Notes: a model not told the origin generated them from the letters alone. Positions 32,381 to 40,973 are shown, numbered from the stretch's first letter. The stretch: 49,019 nt of DNA from Pseudomonas japonica (GCF_013522925.1 NZ_JAAMQU010000023.1:1-49019), one strand, 5' to 3'. Numbers and translations are program-made.

Positions 32381-33105
32381 CCATCAAACCCGCCAACGCG
32401 CAGTACTTGCGCATTCACCACGCGCTTGGCGCCGACCTCGGTGCCGGCCGCCTGCTCGCTGGCGAGCGTTTTCCGACAGAGCGCGAACTGGCCGAGCGCT
32501 TCGGCTGCACGCGGGTAACGCTGCGCCAGGCACTGCAGCGGCTGGAGGCTGAAGGCGTGATCTACCGGGGGCACCGCCGGGGCTGGTTCGTTTCGCCCGC
32601 GCCCATAGCTTATGACCCCACGCGCGTGACCGGCTTCATGGATTACGTCAGCGCCCAAGGCCGGGAACCACGCACTGAAAGCCTGCTGGCCGAACGGCGC
32701 CAGGCCGAACCCGGGCTGGCGGCACGCATGGGCCTGGACGCCGGCGCCTGGGTTTACCACCTGGAGCGGCGGCGCTGGGTGGACGACCGCCCTGTGTTGC
32801 TGGAGACCAACGTGCTAACGGAAGCCTGGTGCCCAGGGTTGCTGGATATGCCATTGGGCAGTTCCCTCACCGAAACGCTTCGCCAGCGCTACCAGCGGGT
32901 ACAGGCCCGTAGCGAAATCACCCTTAAACCGTGCCTGCTCGATGACACTCAGGGCCAGCTGCTGCAACTGGCGAGTGGCTCCGGTGGCCTTATGCTCGAA
33001 CGCTTGTGCCGCGATGCCAACGGCACAGCTGTGGAATACGATCGCGAATACTGGCGGCCGGATGCGGTGGAAATACGGCTGGCGGTGGGCCCCGCCCAAG
33101 GCTGA
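32377..33105 (+). CDS. GntR family regulator, HutC/UTRA subfamily
   Basis: A 242-residue repressor with an N-terminal winged helix (LAGERFPTERELAERFGCTRVTLRQALQRLEAEGVIYRGHRRGWFV, about residues 25-70) and a C-terminal UTRA effector domain (about 85-238), characteristic of HutC-type proteins that bind the pathway substrate or product. It is the last gene of the operon, sharing ATGA with the PnuC-type gene. Most likely it represses its own operon through the palindrome at 26519-26532 (inference). Confidence 0.9.
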   Translation: MTIKPANAQYLRIHHALGADLGAGRLLAGERFPTERELAERFGCTRVTLRQALQRLEAEGVIYRGHRRGWFVSPAPIAYDPTRVTGFMDYVSAQGREPRTESLLAERRQAEPGLAARMGLDAGAWVYHLERRRWVDDRPVLLETNVLTEAWCPGLLDMPLGSSLTETLRQRYQRVQARSEITLKPCLLDDTQGQLLQLASGSGGLMLERLCRDANGTAVEYDREYWRPDAVEIRLAVGPAQG

Positions 33106-33111
33106 AGCCTC

Positions 33112-33414
33112 TTAGGCCGGTTGCCCGAGAATAGCTTTCAGTAGCCCTGGAAACCGCGCTTCCATTTCCTCGCTTCGCAGCGAATTCATATGCGTGGTGC
33201 CCACGTTGCGGGTGTGCACCAGCCCCGCCTCGCGCAGCACGCGGAAGTGATGAGACACACTGGATTTGGGTCGGCCGCCATCCAGTTCACCGCACGAAGC
33301 CTGCGCTACAAGCGACAGGCAGCGAACGATTTCCATGCGCACGGGGTCACTTAAGGCGTACAGCACGCGCTCGAGGACGAAGGATTCGGGTTCGGGGTGT
33401 TTGTAAGGTCTCAT
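33112..33414 (-). CDS. ArsR family regulator
   Basis: The 100-residue protein has a winged-helix domain (ALSDPVRMEIVRCL, then SSVSHHFRVLREAGLVHTRNVGTTHMNSL), the hallmark of ArsR/SmtB regulators. No obvious cysteine metal site is seen in the alpha-3 helix (only Cys in QASCGEL and RCLS), so it may sense redox or organic ligands. It is divergent from xenA, and a 16-base palindrome lies between them. The ATG at 33414 is chosen over an in-frame TTG at 33441. Confidence 0.88.
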   Translation of the reverse strand: MRPYKHPEPESFVLERVLYALSDPVRMEIVRCLSLVAQASCGELDGGRPKSSVSHHFRVLREAGLVHTRNVGTTHMNSLRSEEMEARFPGLLKAILGQPA

Positions 33415-33453
33415 GGCGCCGATGATACCGAGGGGGTTCAATTAACGCCATAT

Positions 33454-33469
33454 TTCGAATACTATCGAA
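33454..33469. promoter_or_regulatory. Palindrome between arsR-type gene and xenA, candidate operator
   Basis: TTCGAATACTATCGAA consists of TTCGA and TCGAA separated by six bases. It sits 31 bases upstream of xenA and 40 bases upstream of the ArsR-type gene, a good position for a site that represses both. Confidence 0.6.
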
Positions 33470-33499
33470 CAATCGCACCAACGACTCAGGAGTCACTGC

Positions 33500-34591
33500 A
33501 TGGCAACGCTGTTCGAACCCTACTCCCTCAAGGACGTTACGCTGCGCAACCGGATCGCTATTCCGCCGATGTGCCAATACAGTGCCAAGGACGGCGTAAT
33601 CAACGAATGGCACCACGTGCACTTGGCCAGCATGGCCCGCGGCGGTGCCGGCCTGGTGGTTGTGGAAGCCACTGCAGTCGCGCCGGAAGGCCGTATCACC
33701 CCCGGCTGCGCGGGCATCTGGAACGATCAGCAGGCCCAGGCCTTCGTGCCGGCCGTGCAGGCAATCAAGGCGGCAGGCTCGGTACCGGGGATTCAGATTG
33801 CCCATGCCGGTCGCAAGGCAAGCGCCAACCGCCCGTGGGAAGGCGACGATCACATGGCCGATTCCGACCCTCGTGCCTGGGAGACCATCGCACCCTCGGC
33901 CATCGCCTTCGGCGCCAACCTGCCAAAAGTACCCCGCGCGATGACCCTCGAAGACATCGCTCGCGTGAAACAGGACTTCGTGGACGCTGCCCGCCGCGCC
34001 CGCGATGCAGGGTTTGAATGGATCGAGCTACACTTCGCCCATGGTTACCTGGGGCAGAGCTTCTTCTCCGAGCACTCCAACCAGCGCACCGACGCCTACG
34101 GCGGAAGCTTCGAGAACCGCAGCCGGTTCCTGCTGGAAACCCTCGCGGCCGTTCGTGAGGTATGGCCGGAAAACCTGCCGCTCACTGCCCGTTTCGGCGT
34201 GATCGAATACGACGGCCGCGACGAGCAAACCCTCGAAGAGTCGATCGAACTGGCTCGCCGCTTCAAGGCCGGCGGGCTGGACCTGCTGAGCGTCAGCGTC
34301 GGCTTCACCATCCCCGACACCAATATTCCGTGGGGCCCGGCCTTCATGGGCCCGGTGGCTGAACGTGTACGCCGCGAAGCTGGCTTGCCGGTGACTTCGG
34401 CCTGGGGCTTCGGCGCGCCGCAACTGGCCGAAGAGGCAGTAAAAGCCGGCCAGCTGGACCTTGTGTCCATCGGCCGCGCACACCTTGCCGACCCCCATTG
34501 GGCGTACTTCGCCGCCAAGGAACTGGGCGTGGACAAACCCTCGTGGACCCTCCCTGCGCCTTACGCCCACTGGCTGGAGCGCTATCGCTAA
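33500..34591 (+). CDS. xenA: Xenobiotic reductase A (old yellow enzyme family)
   Basis: The 363-residue flavoprotein matches P. putida XenA in length and sequence as remembered, with the same start (LFEPYSLKDVTLRNRIAIPPMCQYSA). Cys25 near the FMN, the substrate-anchoring His178 and His181 (LHFAHGY) and Tyr183 are all present, as are the FSEHSNQRTDAYGGSFENRSRF barrel motif and ARFGVIEYDGRDEQTL. It reduces activated alkenes (enones, coumarin), nitrate esters and related electrophiles with NADPH. The divergent ArsR-type gene probably regulates it. Confidence 0.95.
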   Translation: MATLFEPYSLKDVTLRNRIAIPPMCQYSAKDGVINEWHHVHLASMARGGAGLVVVEATAVAPEGRITPGCAGIWNDQQAQAFVPAVQAIKAAGSVPGIQIAHAGRKASANRPWEGDDHMADSDPRAWETIAPSAIAFGANLPKVPRAMTLEDIARVKQDFVDAARRARDAGFEWIELHFAHGYLGQSFFSEHSNQRTDAYGGSFENRSRFLLETLAAVREVWPENLPLTARFGVIEYDGRDEQTLEESIELARRFKAGGLDLLSVSVGFTIPDTNIPWGPAFMGPVAERVRREAGLPVTSAWGFGAPQLAEEAVKAGQLDLVSIGRAHLADPHWAYFAAKELGVDKPSWTLPAPYAHWLERYR

Positions 34592-34689
34592 GTAATACCG
34601 CCAGGTGTCACCAAGCGTCAGGTTCGCCTGGCGCTTGTCTCGTTCGCATTCGGGGTATGATTGCCCATCCTTTTCCGCGACCGAGCCCC

Positions 34690-35370
34690 ATGTTCAGCCT
34701 CAGCCACCTCGTCACCCCTCCTCCGGAAGCCTTCGCCAGCCAGGTGCAACAGTTGGCGATCGATAACCTCACCACCCTTGGCAGCGTGGCGATGGTCCCC
34801 AGTAACCCGCTGTATCCCCTGTATCAATACGGCCTGGGCCTCGAGGTGCATCACTACCTGCAGGCGATGGGCGCAGGCACGGATCTGCAAGTCGAGTTGC
34901 TGTTGGCCCTCGATGCGCAGAGCCCGGACCAAGTACTGGGTTTCGCCCTGTTTCTACCCGCCACAGGCGCGCCCGATGCCTGCTCCCTGCTCTATCTGGC
35001 TGTTCATTCAGGCCATCGCCGCAGGGGTGTCGGCCGCGCGCTGCTAAATGCCGTAGTGCAGCGCTACCCACACACCGAAGCCGCTTGCCTGGTTTCAACG
35101 CTGGGCTGGTTCCAGGCCCAAGGCTGGCATGCCGTGGGTACCAGCGGGCCGCAGGTGGTGGTCAATACGCGCCCGGTGCGCACCCTTGGGCATGTTCAGC
35201 GGCTGGATGTGGCGCCGCTTTACCGAACGCTCGAGGTGCAGCAAATTCATGCCTACTTGCTCAAACAGCATGGCCGCAGGGCGATGGCGGATGCCGAAAA
35301 GCAAAGGGATTACCGGCTTGATCAGCTGGAGCGTCAGGTAAAGCAACATGTGCAGGCTGGGCCGCAATAG
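34690..35370 (+). CDS. GNAT family N-acetyltransferase
   Basis: A 226-residue protein with a central GNAT domain. The acetyl-CoA pyrophosphate loop is LAVHSGHRRRGVGRALLNAVV (about residues 101-121). An N-terminal LSHLVTPPPEAFASQVQQLAIDNL extension and a C-terminal helical arm (MADAEKQRDYRLDQLERQVKQHVQ) frame it. The acceptor is unknown. The start at 34690 follows a TATGAT -10-like hexamer at 34655-34660. The longer frame from 34657 would start inside that element. Confidence 0.82.
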   Translation: MFSLSHLVTPPPEAFASQVQQLAIDNLTTLGSVAMVPSNPLYPLYQYGLGLEVHHYLQAMGAGTDLQVELLLALDAQSPDQVLGFALFLPATGAPDACSLLYLAVHSGHRRRGVGRALLNAVVQRYPHTEAACLVSTLGWFQAQGWHAVGTSGPQVVVNTRPVRTLGHVQRLDVAPLYRTLEVQQIHAYLLKQHGRRAMADAEKQRDYRLDQLERQVKQHVQAGPQ

Positions 35371-35414
35371 CGTTGATCGGGTTTGGCACGCTCAATCCGT
35401 AACGCCTGAGGCCC

Positions 35415-36575
35415 TCATGCCCCGGCGGTCGCCACTGCTTGCTCCAATGCTGTGGCTGCCCGCTGAGCCGCCGCGTCATCGCCCGCCTCGCCCAGCAGCT
35501 CGGTCACTTCGTGCAACTGCGCCTCGCTCAGCCCCACTCGCAGGCTGGCGCTCATGTGGGCGCGCAACTGCGATTCAACACCTGGGGTCGCGGCCAGCGC
35601 GCCCACCGTGGCCAGCTCGCGGCTGCGCCAGTCAAGGTTATCCCGCTCGAAGATGTCGCCGAACAAGTGAGCCTGAAGGAACCGGTTGATCACCGGTGCA
35701 AAATCAAACAACGGGCCCTTCACCGGGCTGCCGGAGATCGTCGTCTGGTTGGCCGTACCTGCTGCCAGTAAAGCCTCACCCGTAGGAATACCCCGGCCCG
35801 GCTCGCGCCCCAGTTCATCGTGCACGCCCCGCTGCTGGCGAGCCTCTACAACGTTCATCAGTTCTGAGAGCGCGTTGAGGCTGCGCGGGAAGCCCACGTA
35901 GGCATACAGCTGCACCAGCACTTCGCGAGCCTCGCTCACGCTCAGCCCGGCATCCATGCCCTGATTCAACGCCCCGTTCAGCCGCGGCATATCGCTGACC
36001 GCCATGCTGGCGGCGATCAAGGGAATCGCCTGCTGCCGCGCTGAAAGGGTTTGCGCTACGGGGGCGTCCGGCAAGCGCCCTGGCGCGACTTTCGGTGCCA
36101 CACCCTCGCCAAGGTACTGCGCTTCGGTCACCTGCTCTGCCCAGGTCACCACGCTGCCGTCTTGCGCCTCAGCAATGGCAACGTGGGTCATTCCACTGGT
36201 GGGCGTGGCACCGTGCCAATGGCGCACGTGAGGCGGAATCCACACCACGTCCCCGGGGCGGATCTCCTGGCGAGCGCTGCCCGCTTGCTGTACGTAGCCG
36301 ATACCGGCAGTGACGATCAGTGTTTGCCCCAGCGGGTGGGTATGCCACGCCGTACGCGCGCCGGGCTCGAAGGTAACCGTGGCGCCGCTTACCCGCGCCG
36401 GCTCATCCGCCTTGAAGGGGCCGTCAACGTGCACCGTGCCAGTGAAGTAGTCCTGGGAGCCCTGCACCGGGGGTTGCGAACCCGCAGCCGAGATACGAAT
36501 GCTTGCAGCATCCCGACCCGAGGCCTCAGCGGTCATCAGCGAAAGCGCCATGAGTGGGGCAATCAGTGGCTTCAT
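35415..36575 (-). CDS. Secreted cupin-carboxymuconolactone decarboxylase fusion
   Basis: The 386-residue protein starts with a signal peptide (MKPLIAPLMALSLMTAEASG). The N-terminal cupin (about 40-150) keeps a metal set: His78 and His80 in AWHTHPLGQ, and His121 in HWHGATP. The C-terminal half (about 170-380) holds two carboxymuconolactone-decarboxylase-like repeats (EVLVQLYAYVGFPRSLNALSEL; DWRSRELATVGALAATPGVESQLRAHMSASLRVGLSE) lacking the usual C-x2-C peroxidase cysteines. Its periplasmic location is unusual for CMD proteins, which are normally cytoplasmic. Substrate unknown. AGGAG precedes the ATG. Confidence 0.85.
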   Translation of the reverse strand: MKPLIAPLMALSLMTAEASGRDAASIRISAAGSQPPVQGSQDYFTGTVHVDGPFKADEPARVSGATVTFEPGARTAWHTHPLGQTLIVTAGIGYVQQAGSARQEIRPGDVVWIPPHVRHWHGATPTSGMTHVAIAEAQDGSVVTWAEQVTEAQYLGEGVAPKVAPGRLPDAPVAQTLSARQQAIPLIAASMAVSDMPRLNGALNQGMDAGLSVSEAREVLVQLYAYVGFPRSLNALSELMNVVEARQQRGVHDELGREPGRGIPTGEALLAAGTANQTTISGSPVKGPLFDFAPVINRFLQAHLFGDIFERDNLDWRSRELATVGALAATPGVESQLRAHMSASLRVGLSEAQLHEVTELLGEAGDDAAAQRAATALEQAVATAGA

Positions 36576-36742
36576 CTAGTGTGCTCCTGGCCTGAAAGGG
36601 AAAACGGGCGTTACCCGTTCAATGAGCACAGGCTAGGTGAGATACCCGGAAGGGACTAGGCCGCCAGATCGACATGGACTTATGAGCAGCACTCATCAAC
36701 GTATGGCGTCTGGCGCAGCCTCTTGGGAGCGGTGAACAGCCC

Positions 36743-37516
36743 TCAGGCGTGCCAGCAGCGGTACCAGCCGTCCTGCTCGCTTACACGCAGGTCGATCTGG
36801 TAAAGCTCGGACAGCCGTTCGCTGGTGAGTACCTCGGCCTTGGGGCCATCCGCCACGATCTGCCCTTTGGCCAACAGCACCACCCGTTCGATTTCGGGGA
36901 TGATTTCATCGAGGTGGTGGGTAGTGATGATCATCGCATGCTCCGGCCCGCAAAAGCGCCGAAGCAGGTTGAGCATGCCCAGGCTGGCCCCCATGTCCAG
37001 GCCATTGGCCGGCTCATCGAGGATAAGCGCGCGCGGTTGATGCACCAACGCGCGTGCCAGCAGCAGCCGGCGCTTCTGCCCGGTAGACAGCCGCTGGAAC
37101 ATGGTGGATTCGTGCCCGGCCATCTCCACGGTGGCCAGCAACGCCCGCGCCTGATCCCGCTGCGCCTCGCTTGCCTGAAGATGCCCATGCGCGCCAATGG
37201 CGCCGAAGAAGCCCGAGGTCACCACATCCAGCGCTGGTGTGTGTGGGGTGTAATCGTCCTGCAGGTCCTGGGACACGAAGCCCAGCCGGCTGCGCAGGTC
37301 CCACAGGTTCACGTTCTGGCTGCCGAACAGCTTCAAATGGCTGCCTTCCCTGTCCAGCGGGTACAGCTCCCGGGTGATCAGCTTGAGTAACGTACTCTTG
37401 CCCGCGCCGTTGGGGCCAAGAATGGCCACCTTTTCTCCAGCGCCAATGTGCAAGGAAAAGCCATCCAGCACGCGGGTCTGCTGCTGGAAAGCGGTGACGT
37501 TGTGGAAGTCGATCAT
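36743..37516 (-). CDS. ABC transporter ATP-binding protein (orphan)
   Basis: The 257-residue ATPase has Walker A (GPNGAGKST), a Q-loop (FVSQDLQDDY), the ABC signature as LSTGQKRR instead of LSGGQ, Walker B (ALILDEPANGLD) and the H-loop (ITTHHLDEI). No permease or binding-protein gene is present on either side. It may work with a transporter elsewhere or have a non-transport role, as seen for ModF-like or ABC-F-like proteins. The ribosome site is weak (CCTTGG just before ATG). Confidence 0.85.
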   Translation of the reverse strand: MIDFHNVTAFQQQTRVLDGFSLHIGAGEKVAILGPNGAGKSTLLKLITRELYPLDREGSHLKLFGSQNVNLWDLRSRLGFVSQDLQDDYTPHTPALDVVTSGFFGAIGAHGHLQASEAQRDQARALLATVEMAGHESTMFQRLSTGQKRRLLLARALVHQPRALILDEPANGLDMGASLGMLNLLRRFCGPEHAMIITTHHLDEIIPEIERVVLLAKGQIVADGPKAEVLTSERLSELYQIDLRVSEQDGWYRCWHA

Positions 37517-37605
37517 CCAAGGCTCGCGTCGGAAACTGTCGGGACACAGACCTTAGAGGGGAAGGCGTTGTTGGCTCAAGGAAAGTTTTTCCAGGGAGGA
37601 TGAAA

Positions 37606-37848
37606 TCACCCGAATTTATCGGAGCTGGTTTGGATAGAGGCTTTTGGGGGTTCGAATTCAATTTCGGCGGTATCCGGCATCGCCAAGGCATCGACGATGC
37701 CCCTAGGCACCGCCATTGGCTGCTCCATCGCATCGTCCGGTTCTGGTCCGTACGTGGGATGTTTAGACAACACGGAGACTGCATCTGCGAGGTCTTCGTA
37801 AGCGCCCTCACGGCGAATGAGCTCACGGCTCGAAATGGCGTCAGGCAT
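37606..37848 (-). CDS. Small hypothetical protein, 80 residues
   Basis: An ATG preceded by AGAAGG opens a frame for MPDAISSRELIRREGAYEDLADAVSVLSKHPTYGPEPDDAMEQPM and a Glu/Pro-rich tail. No family recognised. The protein is acidic and soluble. It is 89 bases upstream of the ABC ATPase gene on the same strand and could be cotranscribed, but nothing links the two functionally. Confidence 0.55.
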   Translation of the reverse strand: MPDAISSRELIRREGAYEDLADAVSVLSKHPTYGPEPDDAMEQPMAVPRGIVDALAMPDTAEIEFEPPKASIQTSSDKFG

Positions 37849-38031
37849 GGAACCTTCTCACGGTTGGGACGGAAGACGTTACCACACGCTACGCAGACGT
37901 CGGGCATGATCGAGCTAACAGTCACCCTTCACTTTCCAAACGCCTGAACTGATTATTTCGCCCACGCGATTCCATCGCTTCGCTGCCCTGCGCAGAATCG
38001 GGCGCTTGCGTGCAAACAACAAGAGAAGCCC

Positions 38032-38433
38032 ATGGAAACGAGCATTGAACAACAGGTGTTGACGGCGGCCCGGCATTTGGTCGAGGCGTTCGGCAGTAAC
38101 GACACCGAGGCGTACTTCGCGGCATTCAGCGAGGACGCTACCTTCCTCTTTCACACCACCCCCGGCGTGCTGGAAAGCCGCGCGGCCTATCGCGCGTTGT
38201 GGGACAGCTGGCAGCAGGACGGTTTTCGCGTGCTGAGTTGCGAATCCCGCGAGCCCCGCGTGAGCGTTCAAGGCGATGTGGCGATATTCATGCACGAAGT
38301 GGCCACTCGGCTGAGCGTGGGCGGCGAAGAAGTGGAGGCGCTGGAGCGTGAAACCATCGTGTTCCGCCAGCCTGCACCTCAAGGCCGTTGGCTGGCCTGC
38401 CACGAGCACCTGTCGGCGATGCCTGTGGCGTAA
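38032..38433 (+). CDS. SnoaL/NTF2-like protein (DUF4440-type)
   Basis: The 133-residue protein has the cone-shaped NTF2 fold signature: a helix AARHLVEAFGSNDTEAYFAAFSEDATFLFHTTPGVLESRAAYRALWDSW followed by beta strands (DVAIFMHEVATRLSVGG, ERETIVFRQ, GRWLACHEHLS). Members are small isomerases, hydrolases or ligand carriers. It is single-copy and unlinked to an obvious pathway here. GAGAAG precedes the start. Confidence 0.78.
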   Translation: METSIEQQVLTAARHLVEAFGSNDTEAYFAAFSEDATFLFHTTPGVLESRAAYRALWDSWQQDGFRVLSCESREPRVSVQGDVAIFMHEVATRLSVGGEEVEALERETIVFRQPAPQGRWLACHEHLSAMPVA

Positions 38434-38580
38434 CGGCTGGGCGCAAGCGCGGCTCCCGCAGACGAACGGCAGGCGCGGCGGCAGGGAGCGCCGCACGCGC
38501 TACGACGGCGCTTTCCTATGCCCGGAGCCATGCTCGCACCGAAAGTTATCTCAGGGTGCCATTCAGCCTGGCGATGATTG

Positions 38581-38588
38581 GCCGATAG
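38581..38588 (+). promoter_or_regulatory. FliA (sigma-28)-like -10 element
   Basis: GCCGATAG matches 7 of 8 bases of the flagellar sigma-28 -10 motif GCCGATAA, 31 bases upstream of the chemoreceptor start. The -35 TCAAG is weak (TCAGC), so this is tentative. Chemoreceptors are often in the FliA regulon. Confidence 0.4.
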
Positions 38589-38618
38589 CGCTTCATGCCT
38601 ACTTCTGGAGTGTGTCGC

Positions 38619-40244
38619 ATGTCGCTTCGTAAAATCGGGATCGCGCCCCGGGCTGCCTTCGGGTTTGCCACCATCGCATTGTTCATGGCCGTGCTCGGCC
38701 TGCTCAGCCTGCGTTCCATGTCGCAGCTCAACGACAACACTCACGAGTTGGCCGACAACTCGCTGGCCTCCACCCGCCTACTCGGCGACCTCACCGATAC
38801 CGTGGGCCGTTACCGCACCATGTCGTACTTTGTGCTGGTTAACCGCGCCAAGGCTGACGTGGAAAAATCCAGCACCCGCATCAGCGAACTGACCGCCCAG
38901 GGCGAACGGCTGATCGACAAGTACGCCGCGCTGGTGGGCGCAGGTGAAGAGCAACAAGACTTCAACAAACTCAAACAGCTGCATGGGCAATACATTGCGG
39001 CACTGGATCGCTTGCGCCAGGCTTCACTGGCGGGCCGCGAAAGCGAAATCGCGCCGTTGATTTCCGGTGACCTCAAGGCGGTTTCTGACCAGATCAGCCC
39101 AGTGCTGAAACAGCTGACCGACCTCAACCAGCAGAACGGAGACCAGGCCGTTGAAATATCGCAAGGCAAATACGAAGCCGCGCGTTTGCTGGTGTCGTTG
39201 ATGCTTGCCGCCGCCTTCGCGCTGACCATCGTGCTTGCGCTGGTACTGACTCGCAGCATCGTGCGCCCGTTGCAGGTTGCGGTAGCGTTGGCAGAAAAAG
39301 TTGCCGCGGGCGACCTCACCCAAGCCATCCGGCCAGAAGGCCGCGACGAAGTTTCGCGCCTGCAAACCGCTCTGGCTCAGATGCAGGACAACCTGCGCGG
39401 TACCCTTTCACGTATCAGCGGGTCGGCGACGCAGCTGGCCTCTGCCGCCGAGGAACTTAACGCTGTGACCGAAGAAGGCTCGCGCGGGCTGCAGCAGCAG
39501 AACGATGAAATCGAGCAGGCCGCCACCGCTGTGAATGAAATGACCGCAGCAGTCGAGGAAGTCGCCACCAACGCGGTATCCACTTCGACTGCTTCGCAAC
39601 AATCCAGCGGTGCCGCCGTGGACGGCCAACAACGGGTGAGCCAGACGGTTGAGGCCATTGTGCAGATGAACCAGGACGTGGAGGCCACTTCCGAGCAGCT
39701 TCGTGAGCTGGCCGAGCGCACCCGGGACATTGGCAAGGTGCTGGATGTAATTCGCGCCATTGCCGAACAAACCAACCTGCTGGCCCTCAACGCCGCGATT
39801 GAAGCAGCCCGCGCAGGTGAAGCCGGTCGCGGGTTTGCGGTGGTAGCCGATGAAGTACGCGCGTTGGCGCACCGCACTCAGGAATCCACCCGCGAGATCG
39901 AAGCCATGGTCAGTGGCATTCAACATGGCAGCGGCCAGGCGGTGGCGTCCATGCACACCAGCAGCGAACGCGCCCGCTTCACGTTGGAAGCGGCCCGCAG
40001 CGCTGGCACGGCCCTGGAAGAAATTACCCGCAGCATCAGCGAGATCTCCGAGCGCAACCTGGTGATCGCCAGCGCGGCCGAAGAGCAAGCCCAGGTAGCG
40101 CGGGAGGTGGATCGCAACCTGGTGAACATCCGCGATCTGTCGCTGCAGTCCGCTGCCGGCGCCAACCAGACCAGCGCTGCCAGCCACGAACTGTCGCGGC
40201 TTGCGGCCGAGCTGAACGAGATGGTGGGGCATTTCAAGGTGTAA
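38619..40244 (+). CDS. Methyl-accepting chemotaxis protein, 4-helix-bundle type
   Basis: The 541-residue receptor has an N-terminal membrane helix (about 12-32), a periplasmic four-helix-bundle ligand domain of about 155 residues, a second helix (LLVSLMLAAAFALTIVLALVL), HAMP (about 213-266), and a long cytoplasmic signalling coiled coil. The highly conserved tip is present: DVIRAIAEQTNLLALNAAIEAARAGEAGRGFAVVADEVRALAHRT. It signals to CheA/CheW at the pole. The ligand is unknown; short 4HB domains in Pseudomonas often bind amino acids or organic acids. Start at 38619 has GGAG upstream. Confidence 0.92.
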   Translation: MSLRKIGIAPRAAFGFATIALFMAVLGLLSLRSMSQLNDNTHELADNSLASTRLLGDLTDTVGRYRTMSYFVLVNRAKADVEKSSTRISELTAQGERLIDKYAALVGAGEEQQDFNKLKQLHGQYIAALDRLRQASLAGRESEIAPLISGDLKAVSDQISPVLKQLTDLNQQNGDQAVEISQGKYEAARLLVSLMLAAAFALTIVLALVLTRSIVRPLQVAVALAEKVAAGDLTQAIRPEGRDEVSRLQTALAQMQDNLRGTLSRISGSATQLASAAEELNAVTEEGSRGLQQQNDEIEQAATAVNEMTAAVEEVATNAVSTSTASQQSSGAAVDGQQRVSQTVEAIVQMNQDVEATSEQLRELAERTRDIGKVLDVIRAIAEQTNLLALNAAIEAARAGEAGRGFAVVADEVRALAHRTQESTREIEAMVSGIQHGSGQAVASMHTSSERARFTLEAARSAGTALEEITRSISEISERNLVIASAAEEQAQVAREVDRNLVNIRDLSLQSAAGANQTSAASHELSRLAAELNEMVGHFKV

Positions 40245-40298
40245 GGTGGCGCGCTGGCTTCCTTGTATTCCTGTCCCGCTGCGCCAATACCCTACGCG

Positions 40299-40973
40299 CT
40301 AGGCCACAGCCGGCTCCCAATGCTCATTACCGCACTGGCTGCAGGCCGGCCAACCCTGCACGTCCGCGGTCGCCGTATAGCCGCAGCGGTTGCAGGCCAA
40401 TAGCTCGGTTTGCGCTGGCGGCTGGGCATCGGGCAACGGCGGCAGCAGCGACAGCCCAGGCCTGGGCTGCACGTAGCGCAACAAGGTGAAACGGCCGGTG
40501 GATTCAAGGTACACGCGGCGCAGCTGCCCCAGTTGCTGCACGCCCTGAGCGCGCAGCTCGGAGTGCACCCGGTCCAGGCTGAGGCCGGCCTTGTTGAGTT
40601 CGTCCATCAGCAAACGGCCGTCGGCCAGCAATAGTGTGACATCCCCCTGCACCCGCACCTCGACGGCGCGCCATCTGAACGAGGCCGTGGACAGTCCGCG
40701 CTGGAACACCAAGGCACACACTAGCAATACGACTGCGGGCAGCACGCCTTGACTGGGCGTTTGCAGCGGTGCGCCGATGGCCGCGCCGAGAGTGAGCATT
40801 ACGGTCAGCTCCGAGATGCTCAGCTGCGCAGCCATACGTTTGCCCAGCAGCCGCATCACGATGAACAGCGCGACGTACACCACAAGCGCCCGGCCGACTA
40901 CCTCCAGCAGGAACAACCAAGGCGCGTTGCCTACCAGCAGGCGATGCAGGGTCGCGGCCGCATCGCCGCTCAT
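40299..40973 (-). CDS. DUF421 (YetF-like) membrane protein with zinc-ribbon tail, paralogue 2
   Basis: The 224-residue protein (start ATG at 40973) has three N-terminal hydrophobic segments (LEVVGRALVVYVALFIVMRLLGKR, then LTVMLTLGAAIGAPLQ) and the YetF-type domain (GDVTLLLADGRLLMDELNKAGLSLDRVHSELRAQGVQQLGQLRRVYLESTGRFTLL). The C-terminus adds two Cys pairs (CNRCGY, CSQCGNEHWEP), a likely zinc ribbon not present in typical DUF421 proteins. ATGA overlaps the upstream paralogue's stop, so the two are translationally coupled. Confidence 0.82.
   Translation of the reverse strand: MSGDAAATLHRLLVGNAPWLFLLEVVGRALVVYVALFIVMRLLGKRMAAQLSISELTVMLTLGAAIGAPLQTPSQGVLPAVVLLVCALVFQRGLSTASFRWRAVEVRVQGDVTLLLADGRLLMDELNKAGLSLDRVHSELRAQGVQQLGQLRRVYLESTGRFTLLRYVQPRPGLSLLPPLPDAQPPAQTELLACNRCGYTATADVQGWPACSQCGNEHWEPAVA

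Noticed and set aside
38475..38494. GC-rich hairpin GCGGCG/CGCCGC after the SnoaL-like gene
   Set aside because: The stem is short, the context is GC-rich and there is no T-tract; it cannot be told from chance.
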